Source: Candidatus Blautia intestinigallinarum (lineage in GTDB: Bacteria > Bacillota > Clostridia > Lachnospirales > Lachnospiraceae). From it: DNA of 64,000 bases. Made by a program: the position numbers and the translations under genes. Below the pieces are notes generated by a model. The model searched no databases and was not told the origin of the DNA. It was given only the letters and a program-made list of their open reading frames with translations. The stretch lies in contig DXIX01000027.1 in NCBI GenBank assembly GCA_019112635.1, forward strand, positions 1 through 64,000, written 5' to 3'. Positions 51,201 through 60,547 of the stretch are shown here, one piece after another. Numbering within the stretch: position 1 is the first letter of the stretch; the number at the start of each line of letters is the position of its first letter.

Positions 51201-51213
51201 GTATTTACTTATA
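51196..51213. promoter_or_regulatory. LysR operator-like palindrome, copy 2
   Basis: TATAAG (51196-51201) and CTTATA (51208-51213) flank TATTTA: 17 of 18 bases are the same as copy 1. It overlaps the LysR stop codon and is about 125 bases before the fba promoter. Confidence 0.6.
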
Positions 51214-51338
51214 AAGAGTATTTTTGTCTATATGAACAATGGATAACAGAAAAAAATAGTAAAAATGACGAAGAGCTGTCCGGTCTATGGTACCATGGTT
51301 CGAAGGTGGATTTTGAGACGGCAGATAAACAAAAGTCT

Positions 51339-51366
51339 TTGCAGTTTACAGATTTTGGGGTATAAT
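51339..51366 (+). promoter_or_regulatory. Sigma-A promoter of fba
   Basis: TTGCAG (51339-51344) and a perfect TATAAT (51361-51366) are 16 bases apart. Confidence 0.75.
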
Positions 51367-51406
51367 AAAAGAAGCGAGATATTAAAAGAATACGGAGGTA
51401 AACAAT

Positions 51407-52270
51407 ATGTTAGTATCTGCTACAGAAATGCTGAAAAAGGCGAAAGCTGGTCACTATGCAGTGGGACAGTTCAACATCAATAACCTGGAATGGACAAAGG
51501 CGATTCTTCTGACTGCTCAGGAGAATAATTCTCCGGTGATCCTGGGTGTATCAGAGGGTGCCGGAAAATATATGGGTGGTTATAAGACTATCGTGGGAAT
51601 GGTAAATGGTATGCTGGAAGAGCTGAACATTACAGTTCCGGTTGCTCTGCATCTGGATCATGGTTCCTACGAACATTGCTATAAATGTATGGACGCAGGA
51701 TTCTCTTCCGTAATGTTTGATGGATCACACTATCCGATCGAAGAGAATGTGGCTAAGACAAAAGAGCTGGTTGCAGAGGCTCATAAGAGAGGAATCTCCA
51801 TCGAGGCTGAGGTTGGTTCCATCGGCGGCGAGGAAGACGGCGTTGTAGGAATGGGAGAATGTGCAGATCCGAAAGAGTGCAAGGCAATTGCTGACTTAGG
51901 CGTTGACTTCCTGGCAGCAGGTATCGGTAACATTCACGGAAAATATCCGGCAAACTGGCAGGGACTTTCCTTCGAGACTCTGGATGCAATCCAGCAGCTG
52001 ACAGGTGAACTTCCTCTGGTTCTTCACGGAGGTACAGGAATTCCGGCAGATATGATCAAGAAAGCAATCAGCCTTGGCGTTGCAAAGATTAATGTCAATA
52101 CGGAATGCCAGCTGGCATTTGCAGCAGCTACCCGTGAATATATTGAGGCAGGAAAAGATCAGCAGGGCAAGGGATACGATCCGCGTAAACTTCTGGCTCC
52201 TGGATTTGACGCAATTAAGGCTACTGTCAAGGAAAAAATGGAACTGTTCGGTTCTGTTGACAAAGCCTGA
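51407..52270 (+). CDS. fba: Class II fructose-1,6-bisphosphate aldolase
   Basis: 287-residue zinc aldolase of glycolysis. Zinc ligands lie in HLDHGS and NIHGKY, with a third His in VLHGGTG; the NVNTE segment is also typical. GGAGG precedes the ATG. It is monocistronic with its own promoter and a UUCG-loop terminator. Confidence 0.95.
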   Translation: MLVSATEMLKKAKAGHYAVGQFNINNLEWTKAILLTAQENNSPVILGVSEGAGKYMGGYKTIVGMVNGMLEELNITVPVALHLDHGSYEHCYKCMDAGFSSVMFDGSHYPIEENVAKTKELVAEAHKRGISIEAEVGSIGGEEDGVVGMGECADPKECKAIADLGVDFLAAGIGNIHGKYPANWQGLSFETLDAIQQLTGELPLVLHGGTGIPADMIKKAISLGVAKINVNTECQLAFAAATREYIEAGKDQQGKGYDPRKLLAPGFDAIKATVKEKMELFGSVDKA

Positions 52271-52285
52271 GAATAGAACTTAGAG

Positions 52286-52314
52286 ACAGCCATCCTTCGG
52301 GATGGCTGTTTTTC
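52286..52314 (+). terminator. Terminator of fba
   Basis: ACAGCCATCC-TTCG-GGATGGCTGT, a 10-bp stem with a UUCG tetraloop, then TTTTT. Confidence 0.95.
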
Positions 52315-52439
52315 CGTTCGCAAAGACTGTTTTAGTAGGAAAGATGACGCACAAAAAAGAACGGCGGGTCTTGCTGGACAGAAAAAAATAGGTTAGAATA
52401 GGAGGCGAAGAAGACGGGCTTTAGACAGGGAGAGAGAAA

Positions 52440-53495
52440 ATGAAGACAAAAATTCGAAAAATTGATTCTAAGAATCCGCAAAAGGAGATAATCGAAGAGG
52501 CTGCCGCTGTGTTAAGAGCGGGAGGTCTGGTGGCCTTTCCCACGGAGACTGTCTATGGGTTGGGCGGAAATGCCCTGGATGCCAAGGCATCGGAAAAAAT
52601 ATATGCGGCGAAAGGCAGACCCTCTGACAATCCGCTGATCGTACATATTGCCCGCATGGAAGATCTGGAGAAGATTGTGCTGGAAGTGCCCGAGAAAGCG
52701 AAGATTTTAGCTGCGGCTTACTGGCCGGGACCGCTCACAATGATTCTGCCCAAATCTGCGGCAGTGCCTTATGAGACAACGGGAGGATTGGAGAGTGTGG
52801 CTGTCCGCTATCCCAGCCATCCGGTGGCGAGGGATCTGATTTTGGCCAGCGGTGGATTCATCGCCGCGCCAAGTGCCAATACATCGGGACGGCCGAGTCC
52901 TACCACTGCGGCGCATGTGGAGGAAGATTTGACAGGTGCGGTGGATATGATTCTGGACGGAGGCCAGGTGGGAATCGGGATTGAGTCCACAATTGTGGAT
53001 TTCACCGAGGATGTTCCGACGGTCTTAAGGCCGGGGTATATTTCTCTGGAAATGCTGCGGGAACAGCTGGGCGAGGTTCGAATGGACCGGGGACTTTTGA
53101 AAAACGACGGAAGTCAGCATCCGAAAGCTCCGGGCATGAAATACCGGCATTATGCGCCGAAGGCTGAATTGACCATCGTGGAAGGAAAGACGGACCAGGT
53201 GGTGAACTATATCAATGAACGGGCCCGGGAGGCAGCAGGGCGCGGGAAGCAGATCGGCATTATTGGCACCAGTGAGACGGTTCCCTATTACCCAAAAGGT
53301 CTGGTGCGCTGCATAGGAAGCCGCGAGGACGAGGCGAGTATTGCCCTTCATTTGTATGAGGTTCTCAGGGATTTCGATCAGTACGATGTGGAGTCGATCT
53401 ATTCGGAGGCATTTGACACGCCGAAGATGGGACAGGCAATTATGAATCGTCTGTTGAAAGCTGCCGGACACCGTGTGATCCGGGTGGAAGAATAA
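52440..53495 (+). CDS. L-threonylcarbamoyladenylate synthase (Sua5/YwlC type)
   Basis: 351-residue enzyme that makes threonylcarbamoyl-AMP for the t6A modification of tRNA. The YrdC domain (about 15-205) carries GGLVAFPTETVYGLG, the KGRPSDNPL motif and APSANTSGRPSPT; the C-terminal Sua5 domain (about 225-350) is complete. It is followed by rpiB 17 bases on, probably as one operon with the deaminase gene. Confidence 0.92.
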   Translation: MKTKIRKIDSKNPQKEIIEEAAAVLRAGGLVAFPTETVYGLGGNALDAKASEKIYAAKGRPSDNPLIVHIARMEDLEKIVLEVPEKAKILAAAYWPGPLTMILPKSAAVPYETTGGLESVAVRYPSHPVARDLILASGGFIAAPSANTSGRPSPTTAAHVEEDLTGAVDMILDGGQVGIGIESTIVDFTEDVPTVLRPGYISLEMLREQLGEVRMDRGLLKNDGSQHPKAPGMKYRHYAPKAELTIVEGKTDQVVNYINERAREAAGRGKQIGIIGTSETVPYYPKGLVRCIGSREDEASIALHLYEVLRDFDQYDVESIYSEAFDTPKMGQAIMNRLLKAAGHRVIRVEE

Positions 53496-53512
53496 AAAAG
53501 GAGGATATAATC

Positions 53513-53944
53513 ATGCTGGCGATTGGCTGCGATCATGGTGGATTTGAACTGAAACAGGAGATTTTGAAACATTTGGACGAGCGGGGGATTGCCTACAAGG
53601 ATTTTGGATGTTACGATACCGATTCTGTGGACTATCCAGTCTATGCCAAAGAAGTGTGTAGAGCAATTCAGGAGAAAGAATGTGAGAAAGGAATTCTCAT
53701 CTGCGGCACAGGTATCGGAATTTCCATTACGGCCAATAAACAGAAAGGAATCCGGGCGGCATTGTGCACGGATTGCTTTATGGCAGAAGCAACCCGTCTG
53801 CACAACGATGCCAACGTGCTGGCACTGGGAGGCAGAGTTGTGGGAGCCGGGCTGGCCAACAAGATTGTGGATACATTTCTTGACACGCCGTTTTCCGGTG
53901 ATGAGAGACATGTCCGGAGAATCCGTATGATCGAGGAAGACTGA
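53513..53944 (+). CDS. rpiB: Ribose-5-phosphate isomerase B
   Basis: 143-residue enzyme of the pentose phosphate pathway. AIGCDHGGFELK and the catalytic region GILICGTGIGISI with Cys, and ANVLALGGRVVG are diagnostic. It follows sua5 by 17 bases; AAGGAGG precedes the ATG. Confidence 0.95.
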   Translation: MLAIGCDHGGFELKQEILKHLDERGIAYKDFGCYDTDSVDYPVYAKEVCRAIQEKECEKGILICGTGIGISITANKQKGIRAALCTDCFMAEATRLHNDANVLALGGRVVGAGLANKIVDTFLDTPFSGDERHVRRIRMIEED

Positions 53945-53984
53945 GAACGGACGGATCGTATTTTGCAAAAAGCAGGAGAAGACT

Positions 53985-54479
53985 ATGGCAAAGAAAATTT
54001 TAAAACGTTCCGGCTACATTACCTGGGATGAGTATTTTATGGGGGTGGCGCAGCTGTCAGGTATGCGTTCCAAGGATCCGAACTCCCAGGTGGGGGCTTG
54101 TATTGTGAGTCAGGATAACAAGATCTTATCTATGGGATATAATGGGTTTCCTATGGGATGTTCGGACGATGATTTTCCCTGGGCAAGAGATGGGGAGGAG
54201 CTTGAGACGAAGTATCTCTATGTAACCCACAGTGAATTGAATGCGATTTTAAATTACCGGGGAGGAAGCCTGGAGGGGGCCAAGCTTTATGTGACGCTCT
54301 TCCCGTGCAATGAGTGTGCGAAGGCAATTATCCAGGCCGGCATCAAAACGATTGTCTATGGGAATGACAAATATGCGGGAACCCCCTCTGTGATTGCCTC
54401 CAAGAAAATGCTGGATGCAGCAGGGGTGCGGTACTATCAGTACAATGCGACAGGCAGAAAAATCGAGCTTACGTTATAA
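53985..54479 (+). CDS. dCMP deaminase family protein (ComEB-like)
   Basis: 164-residue zinc deaminase of the dCMP/cytidylate group, supplying dUMP for thymidylate synthesis. The zinc ligands and catalytic Glu are in HSELNAIL and PCNECAKAII. GDxxxxDDF-type segments (SDDDFPWARDG) match the family. AGCAGGAG precedes the ATG. Last gene of the sua5-rpiB-deaminase group. Confidence 0.92.
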   Translation: MAKKILKRSGYITWDEYFMGVAQLSGMRSKDPNSQVGACIVSQDNKILSMGYNGFPMGCSDDDFPWARDGEELETKYLYVTHSELNAILNYRGGSLEGAKLYVTLFPCNECAKAIIQAGIKTIVYGNDKYAGTPSVIASKKMLDAAGVRYYQYNATGRKIELTL

Positions 54480-54485
54480 TTGTTC

Positions 54486-54514
54486 TTGACATTTAAAAAG
54501 ATTTTTCATAGAAT
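54486..54514 (+). promoter_or_regulatory. Sigma-A promoter of the T-box/proS unit
   Basis: TTGACA (54486-54491) and TAGAAT (54509-54514) are 17 bases apart, just upstream of the T-box leader. Confidence 0.85.
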
Positions 54515-54524
54515 GAGTTTTAAA

Positions 54525-54768
54525 TAAGTGATGGGCGATGAAGAGAATAGTACAGTGTCTGCGATCTTCAGAGAGGGATTCATATGGTGCGAGAGTCCTG
54601 TGAGCGGCATTGGAACCCACCTTGGAGCCTTCCTGTGAATACAAGCAGGACGTATTACCGGCGATAACGGAAGTGAGAGCACAGGAAAGCAGAGGCTTTT
54701 TTGTGAAACAGGGTGGTACCGCCGAAAGCTTTCGGTCCCTCAGGGTAGGGATCTGAAGGCTTTTTTTG
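54525..54768 (+). promoter_or_regulatory. T-box riboswitch, proline-specific
   Basis: The leader has the Stem I elements (GATGAAGAGAATAGTAC; GAGAGGGAT; GGTGCGAGAGTCC) and the T-box core AGGGTGGTACCGC at 54710-54722. The specifier loop reads GGAA-CCC-ACC, with CCC (Pro) at 54616-54618. A terminator stem (GCTTTCGGTCCCT with AGGGATCTGAAGGC, then seven T) ends it. Uncharged tRNA-Pro should stabilise the antiterminator and turn on proS. Confidence 0.95.
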
Positions 54769-54858
54769 TGTTACTGAGAAGATCCGCGCAGTCTGCGAAG
54801 AGATTTATCTGAGGCACAAGAATATCCGATATTTATGATCAGAAAAGGAGAAAAAGAG

Positions 54859-56298
54859 ATGGCAAAGGAAAAGAAACTCGTAGAAGCGATTACTTCCATG
54901 GAGGAAGATTTCGCGCAGTGGTATACAGATGTGGTGAAGAAAGCAGAGCTGGTGGATTACACCAGTGTCAAAGGCTGTATGGCGATCAAACCTGCCGGCT
55001 ATGCGATCTGGGAGAACATCCAGCATGAGCTGGACCGCCGTTTCAAGGAGACGGGAGTGGAGAATGTCTACATGCCGATGTTCATTCCAGAGAGTCTTCT
55101 TCAAAAAGAGAAGGATCATGTAGAAGGATTTGCCCCGGAAGTAGCCTGGGTGACCCATGGCGGTCTGGAACCCCTTCAGGAGAGACTTTGTGTCCGTCCG
55201 ACTTCTGAGACTCTGTTCTGTGACTTTTACGCGAGAAATATTCAGTCACACAGAGATCTTCCGAAAGTATACAATCAGTGGTGCTCTGTGGTGCGCTGGG
55301 AAAAGACGACGAGACCTTTTCTGCGTTCCAGAGAATTTCTGTGGCAGGAAGGCCACACAGCCCATGCCACAGCCGAGGAGGCCGAGGAGCGTACAATTCA
55401 GATGCTGAATGTATATGCGGATTTCTGTGAGGAAGTTCTGGCGATTCCGGTTATCAAGGGACGTAAGACCGACAAGGAAAAATTCGCCGGAGCCGAGGCA
55501 ACCTATACCATTGAGTCCTTGATGCATGATGGAAAAGCGCTTCAGTCCGGAACCAGCCACAATTTCGGGGATGGATTCGCAAGAGCCTTTGGAATTCAGT
55601 ATACAGATAAGGACAATACGCTGAAATATGTTCATCAGACATCCTGGGGCATGACGACACGTATGATCGGCGCGATTATCATGGTTCATGGAGATAACAG
55701 CGGATTGGTGCTTCCTCCGAGAATCGCTCCGGTTCAGGCGATGATCATCCCGATTCAGCAGAAGAAAGAAGGCGTTCTCGCCAAAGCGCAGGAATTGCTT
55801 GAGACACTGAAAGAGGCGGGAATCCGTGCAAGACTGGATGACAGTGATAAGAGCCCGGGATGGAAATTCTCAGAGCAGGAGATGAGGGGAATCCCTGTCA
55901 GAATCGAATGCGGTCCGAAGGACATTGAGAATGGACAGGCCGTCATAGTCCGCAGAGATACCAGGGAGAAGATCACAGTGAAGTTTGAGGATCTGGCAGA
56001 AAAGGTGAAAGAGATGATGGATGTCATTCACCATGATATGCTGGAGAGAGCAAGAGCTCATAGGGATGCCCACACCTATGAGGTGACAAATTATGAAGAA
56101 TTCAAGAAAACCATCGAGGAGAAACCAGGTTTCGTGAAAGCAATGTGGTGCGGCTGCCAGGAATGTGAGGACAAGATCAAAGAAGAGACACAGGCAACTT
56201 CCCGTTGTATTCCTTTTAAACAGGAACAGCTCTCAGACCGATGTGTCTGCTGCGGAAAACCGGCGAAGAAGATGGTTTACTGGGGCAAAGCATATTAA
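54859..56298 (+). CDS. proS: Proline--tRNA ligase
   Basis: 479-residue class II aminoacyl-tRNA synthetase of the shorter type 3 (archaeal/eukaryal-like) form. Motif 2 ([21 protein letters not shown]) and the C-terminal zinc-like cysteines ([15 protein letters not shown]) are evident. AAAAGGAG precedes ATG 54859; an in-frame ATG at 54835 precedes the site. It is under a T-box with a Pro specifier and is followed by cca. Confidence 0.96.
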   Translation: MAKEKKLVEAITSMEEDFAQWYTDVVKKAELVDYTSVKGCMAIKPAGYAIWENIQHELDRRFKETGVENVYMPMFIPESLLQKEKDHVEGFAPEVAWVTHGGLEPLQERLCVRPTSETLFCDFYARNIQSHRDLPKVYNQWCSVVRWEKTTRPFLRSREFLWQEGHTAHATAEEAEERTIQMLNVYADFCEEVLAIPVIKGRKTDKEKFAGAEATYTIESLMHDGKALQSGTSHNFGDGFARAFGIQYTDKDNTLKYVHQTSWGMTTRMIGAIIMVHGDNSGLVLPPRIAPVQAMIIPIQQKKEGVLAKAQELLETLKEAGIRARLDDSDKSPGWKFSEQEMRGIPVRIECGPKDIENGQAVIVRRDTREKITVKFEDLAEKVKEMMDVIHHDMLERARAHRDAHTYEVTNYEEFKKTIEEKPGFVKAMWCGCQECEDKIKEETQATSRCIPFKQEQLSDRCVCCGKPAKKMVYWGKAY

Positions 56299-56299
56299 G

Positions 56300-57643
56300 A
56301 TGAGACTTGCGATTCCTCCAAAAGTATCGGAGATTCTGGACATCCTTCACAGTCATGGCCATGAGGCCTATATCGTGGGCGGCTGTGTTCGGGACAGTGT
56401 CCTGGCCCGCACGCCGGACGACTGGGATATCACCACATCTGCGAAGCCTGAAGAGGTCAAGAAACTGTTCCGGCGCACAGTCGACACGGGCCTGCAGCAC
56501 GGGACTGTGACAGTCCTGCTTGGGGATCAGAGTTTTGAAGTGACGACTTACCGCCTGGATGGAGAATATGAGGATTCCCGTCATCCGCGGGAGGTGACTT
56601 TTACTTCCAGTCTGGAAGAGGATCTGAAGCGGAGAGATTTTACGATCAATGCCATGGCTTACAACCGGGAGGAGGGTCTGGTTGATCTCTTCGGCGGCAT
56701 GAGTGATCTGCAGAAAAAAATGATCCGTGCGGTGGGGGCACCTGAGGAGCGTTTTTCTGAAGACGCACTGCGCATTATGCGGGCGGTGCGCTTCAGTGCC
56801 CAGCTGGGTTTTACCATTGAGAGGGAGACTTATGAGGCACTGAAGATTCTGTCTCCCACTTTAGTACATATCAGCGCGGAGCGGATTCAGGTGGAACTGA
56901 TCAAGCTGCTGGTGTCAGATCATCCGGAATATCTGGAAGCTGCCTGGCAGACAGGAATTACCAGGGTGGTTCTGCCGGAATTTGACGCCATGATGGAGAC
57001 GCCCCAGAACAGTCCTCATCACTGTTACGATGTGGGCCGCCATACACTGGCAAGCCTGAAGGAAATCTCACCGGACAAGGTACTCAGACTCACTATGCTG
57101 CTCCATGATGTGGGAAAACCGGCAGTCCGTATAACAGATGAGACTGGCCGGGATCATTTCAAGGGACATGAGATTGTGGGCGAGAAGATGGCGGAGGAGA
57201 TTCTGCGGAGGCTGAAACTGGACAATGATACCATTTCTCAGGTGAAAAGACTGATACGATGGCATGATTATCGCCCGGTAAATGTGGCGAAAGGTGTCCG
57301 AAGAGCTGTGAACCGGGTAGGGGAAGATCTCTTTCCTCTGCTTTTGAAGGTTCAGGTGGCAGATACCATGGCAAAGAGTCCAGACGGAAGACAGCGTAAG
57401 CTGGACTATATCTATGAGATCCGGGAGCTCTATGAACAGATTGTAAGAGAGCAGCAATGCGTGTCTTTGCGGACACTGGCTGTGAATGGAAAAGACCTGA
57501 TCCGTATGGGAATGAAACCGGGAAAAGAGATCGGAGAGATGCTGAATTTCCTTTTAGAAAAAGTACTGGATGAGCCGGACTATAATAAAAAAGAATACCT
57601 CATGACACTGGCCAGAAGGCGCCTTGACAGTTTAAGCCGATGA
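56300..57643 (+). CDS. cca: CCA tRNA nucleotidyltransferase
   Basis: 447-residue enzyme adding CCA to tRNA 3' ends. The nucleotidyltransferase motif GGCVRDSVLARTPDDWDI and the RRDFTINAMAYN block are present, with an HD domain (MLLHDVGKPAV) in the C-terminal half. Its ATG begins one base after the proS stop and has no separate ribosome site, so it is probably coupled to proS. None of the tRNA genes in the window encodes CCA, so the enzyme is needed for them. Confidence 0.94.
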   Translation: MRLAIPPKVSEILDILHSHGHEAYIVGGCVRDSVLARTPDDWDITTSAKPEEVKKLFRRTVDTGLQHGTVTVLLGDQSFEVTTYRLDGEYEDSRHPREVTFTSSLEEDLKRRDFTINAMAYNREEGLVDLFGGMSDLQKKMIRAVGAPEERFSEDALRIMRAVRFSAQLGFTIERETYEALKILSPTLVHISAERIQVELIKLLVSDHPEYLEAAWQTGITRVVLPEFDAMMETPQNSPHHCYDVGRHTLASLKEISPDKVLRLTMLLHDVGKPAVRITDETGRDHFKGHEIVGEKMAEEILRRLKLDNDTISQVKRLIRWHDYRPVNVAKGVRRAVNRVGEDLFPLLLKVQVADTMAKSPDGRQRKLDYIYEIRELYEQIVREQQCVSLRTLAVNGKDLIRMGMKPGKEIGEMLNFLLEKVLDEPDYNKKEYLMTLARRRLDSLSR

Positions 57644-57661
57644 GCGCAGGCCGATGGTGGC

Positions 57662-57689
57662 ATACAAAATCAATCCCCCTCATAAGATA
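57662..57689 (+). promoter_or_regulatory. Sigma-E-like promoter of cotS
   Basis: ATA (57662-57664), N16, CATAAGATA (57681-57689) fits ATA-N16-CATANNNTA. The -10 overlaps the end of the 5' arm of the next hairpin, so a transcript starting near 57695 would lack that arm. A sigma-K reading (AC-N15-CATA) is equally possible. Confidence 0.5.
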
Positions 57690-57720
57690 GAAGGTACAAA
57701 AATATGAGGGGGATTTGCTT
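57672..57720 (+). terminator. Hairpin whose 3' arm holds the ribosome site of cotS
   Basis: AATCCCCCTCAT (57672-57683) and ATGAGGGGGATT (57704-57715) are exact complements; TGCTTTTG follows. The GAGGGGG ribosome site of cotS (57706-57712) is inside the 3' arm. It lies between cca and cotS and should block cotS on read-through RNA. Confidence 0.75.
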
Positions 57721-58707
57721 TTGTATGATCGGGGACTGAGTGTGCTGGAACAGTATGGCCTGACTGCGAAAAGCAGTTATCGGGGAAGAGGAGCTCTGTT
57801 GTGCCAGACAGAAAAAGGATTGCTGATTCTTCGGGAGTTTCACGGGTCTGAAAAGAGGCTGGAGAAACAAAGAGAAATTCTTTTGCAGATACAAAGGCAG
57901 AGCAAAGAGAAAGTGGATCAGATTCTGGTCAATCAGGGCGGAGAGCTGATCAGCGTGGATAAGGAAGGAATTCCCTATATTGTAAAAATGTGGTATGAAG
58001 GAAGGGAATGCGACACCAGAAGCCGGGAAGATGTGATAAGAAGCGTGGAGACACTGGCAAGATTACATAATGTTATGAAACTGCCCGTATGTGAGATGTA
58101 TACGGCGGAACCTCTGGATCAGGAATACCAAAGGCACAATGCACAGCTTCGCAGAATTCAGAAATTTATCAGGAAAAAAGGGGTTGAAAATGCATTTGAG
58201 AAAATTTTTCTCTCCAGTGTCGACTGGTTTCTGGAGAGAGGAAGAACGGCAGTTCAAAGTCTGGAGAATTCTGATTATCAGAAGCTGAGAAACCAGGCAG
58301 TCGCAGCGGGATGTGTCTGCCACGGGGAGTACAATCAGCACAATGTACTGATGATGAGGAACTCTGTGGCGGTGACAAATTTTGAAAAGTGGTCCTTCGA
58401 TATGCCCGTGGCAGATTTGTATCGGTTTATGAGGAAAGTGCTGGAGAAGAATAACTGGGACGTGGATCTGGCAAGGAAAATGCTCAGAGCTTATCACAGA
58501 CAGCGGAATCTCAGCCAAGAAGAATTGGAAAATCTTAGAATTCGTTTTGTCTATCCGGAAAAATACTGGAAACTGGGGAATTATTATTTTACGCATCGGA
58601 AAACCTGGGTTTCCGGGAAGAGTGTTGAAAAAATTCAGCGGCTTGTAGATCAGAAAGAATTATGGAAAGAATTCGAGAAAAAATGTTTTGAGAAATTGGA
58701 AATCTAA
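57721..58707 (+). CDS. cotS: CotS family spore coat protein
   Basis: 328-residue protein of the CotS/CotI group, kinase-like fold proteins of the spore coat. Residues YIVKMWYEGRECD, VETLARLHN and CVCHGEYNQHNVLMM (a Brenner-like phosphotransferase motif) are visible, though kinase activity is not established for the family. The start is taken as TTG 57721, 8 bases after GAGGGGG; TTG 57715 is too close. It is downstream of cca under its own sporulation-type promoter. Confidence 0.85.
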   Translation: MYDRGLSVLEQYGLTAKSSYRGRGALLCQTEKGLLILREFHGSEKRLEKQREILLQIQRQSKEKVDQILVNQGGELISVDKEGIPYIVKMWYEGRECDTRSREDVIRSVETLARLHNVMKLPVCEMYTAEPLDQEYQRHNAQLRRIQKFIRKKGVENAFEKIFLSSVDWFLERGRTAVQSLENSDYQKLRNQAVAAGCVCHGEYNQHNVLMMRNSVAVTNFEKWSFDMPVADLYRFMRKVLEKNNWDVDLARKMLRAYHRQRNLSQEELENLRIRFVYPEKYWKLGNYYFTHRKTWVSGKSVEKIQRLVDQKELWKEFEKKCFEKLEI

Positions 58708-58736
58708 TTGGTTTTTTTGAATGTTTGTTATATAAT
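58708..58736 (+). promoter_or_regulatory. Sigma-A promoter of the phosphoglucomutase gene
   Basis: TTGGTT (58708-58713) and a perfect TATAAT (58731-58736) are 17 bases apart. It begins just after the cotS stop. Confidence 0.65.
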
Positions 58737-58815
58737 TATGAAGATGTAACCATTCATTGACGTATAAATAAAGAGTGAAGAGTTACAAAAAATAAATGTC
58801 ATAGGAGGTACCAGC

Positions 58816-60546
58816 ATGGATTACAAAGAAGTATATCAGGAGTGGTTGGAAAACCCATACTTCGACGAAGATACCAAAGCGGAGCTGAGAAGCATTGCAG
58901 GAGATGAACAGGAGATCAAGGAGCGGTTCTATATGGACTTGGAATTCGGAACAGCGGGTCTTCGCGGAGTGATTGGCGCAGGTACAAATCGTATGAATAT
59001 CTATGTAGTACGTAAGACAACACAGGGACTGGCAAATTATATTCTCTCCGTGGGCAAAGAGGCACAGGGCGTGGCGATTGCTTATGACTCCCGCCATATG
59101 TCACCGGAGTTTGCCCAGGAAGCAGCTCTTTGTCTGGCTGCTAATGGAATCAAAGCTTATATTTTCGAATCTCTGAGACCAACCCCGGAGCTGTCTTTTG
59201 CTGTGAGAAAACTCGGATGTGCGGCAGGAATTAACATCACAGCCAGCCATAATCCGCCGGAATACAATGGATACAAAGTATATTGGGAGGACGGAGCTCA
59301 GATCACGCCGCCGCATGACACTGGAATTATGGCGGAAGTGAAGAAAGTGACCGACTATAACAATGTGAAAACGATGGATAAAGAGGCAGCCATCGCGGCA
59401 GGAGTGTATGAAGTAATCGGACAGGCAATTGATGACGCATACATGGAGGAGCTGAAAAAACAGGTTCTGCACATGGATGCGATTCAGGCAGAGGGTAAAA
59501 ATCTGAAAATTGTATATACTCCATTACATGGGACAGGAAATATCCCTGCACGCCGTATTCTGAGAGAACTGGGATTTGAGAATGTCTACGTGGTAAAAGA
59601 ACAGGAACTTCCAAACGGAGACTTCCCGACAGTCAGCTATCCGAACCCTGAGGCTGAGGAGGCATTTGAGCTGGGATTGAAACTGGCCAAAGAGGTGGAT
59701 GCAGATCTGGTTCTGGCTACAGACCCGGATGCAGACCGTCTGGGTGTCCGTGTCAAAGATAAGGATGGAGTCTATCACGATCTGACCGGAAATATGTCCG
59801 GATGTCTGCTGGCAAATTATGAGATCAGCCAGAAGAAAGCTCTGTATGGTCTTCCGGAAGATGGAGCTTTGATCAAGACAATTGTGACTACCAACCTGGC
59901 AGATGCCATTGCAAAAGGATATGGAATCAATCTGATAGAAGTTCTGACAGGATTTAAATTCATTGGACAGCAGATCCTTGGATTTGAGAAGAGCGGCAAA
60001 GGAACCTATCTCTTTGGATTTGAGGAGAGCTATGGTTGTCTGATCGGAACCTATGCAAGAGATAAGGATGCGATTGTGGCTACAATGGCACTGTGTGAGG
60101 CAGCTGCCTACTACAAGACGCAGGGCAAGACTCTCTGGGATGCGATGATCGATCTGTATGAGCAGTTCGGATATTACAAAGATTCCATCCAGTCTGTGAC
60201 CTTGAAGGGAATCGAAGGGCTTCAGAAGATTCAGGATATCATGAACACTCTGAGAGAGAAACCGCCGGTAGAGATCGCCGGATACCAGGTGACCTCAGTG
60301 AGAGATTACAAGAACGATACGATCACGGATGTGAAGACAAAAGAAGTGAAACCTACCGGGCTGCCTTCCTCCAATGTTCTGTACTATGATCTGACAGACG
60401 ATGCGTGGTTATGCGTGAGACCTTCCGGAACTGAGCCTAAAGTAAAATTCTATTATGGTGTGAAGGGCACTTCTCTGGAAGATGCAGATCAGAAGTCAGA
60501 GGCAATGGGCAAAGAAGTTCTGAACATGGTTCACTCAATGATCTGA
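58816..60546 (+). CDS. Phosphoglucomutase/phosphomannomutase (phospho-sugar mutase)
   Basis: 576-residue alpha-D-phosphohexomutase. The active-site Ser is in TASHNPPEYNGYKVYW, the Mg loop is DPDADRLG, the sugar loop is FGFEESYG and the phosphate loop is RPSGTEPK. The length matches the PgcA/PGM2 type of Firmicutes. AGGAGG precedes the ATG. It should interconvert glucose-1-phosphate and glucose-6-phosphate, linking to glycogen and surface glycans. Confidence 0.95.
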   Translation: MDYKEVYQEWLENPYFDEDTKAELRSIAGDEQEIKERFYMDLEFGTAGLRGVIGAGTNRMNIYVVRKTTQGLANYILSVGKEAQGVAIAYDSRHMSPEFAQEAALCLAANGIKAYIFESLRPTPELSFAVRKLGCAAGINITASHNPPEYNGYKVYWEDGAQITPPHDTGIMAEVKKVTDYNNVKTMDKEAAIAAGVYEVIGQAIDDAYMEELKKQVLHMDAIQAEGKNLKIVYTPLHGTGNIPARRILRELGFENVYVVKEQELPNGDFPTVSYPNPEAEEAFELGLKLAKEVDADLVLATDPDADRLGVRVKDKDGVYHDLTGNMSGCLLANYEISQKKALYGLPEDGALIKTIVTTNLADAIAKGYGINLIEVLTGFKFIGQQILGFEKSGKGTYLFGFEESYGCLIGTYARDKDAIVATMALCEAAAYYKTQGKTLWDAMIDLYEQFGYYKDSIQSVTLKGIEGLQKIQDIMNTLREKPPVEIAGYQVTSVRDYKNDTITDVKTKEVKPTGLPSSNVLYYDLTDDAWLCVRPSGTEPKVKFYYGVKGTSLEDADQKSEAMGKEVLNMVHSMI

Positions 60547-60547
60547 T

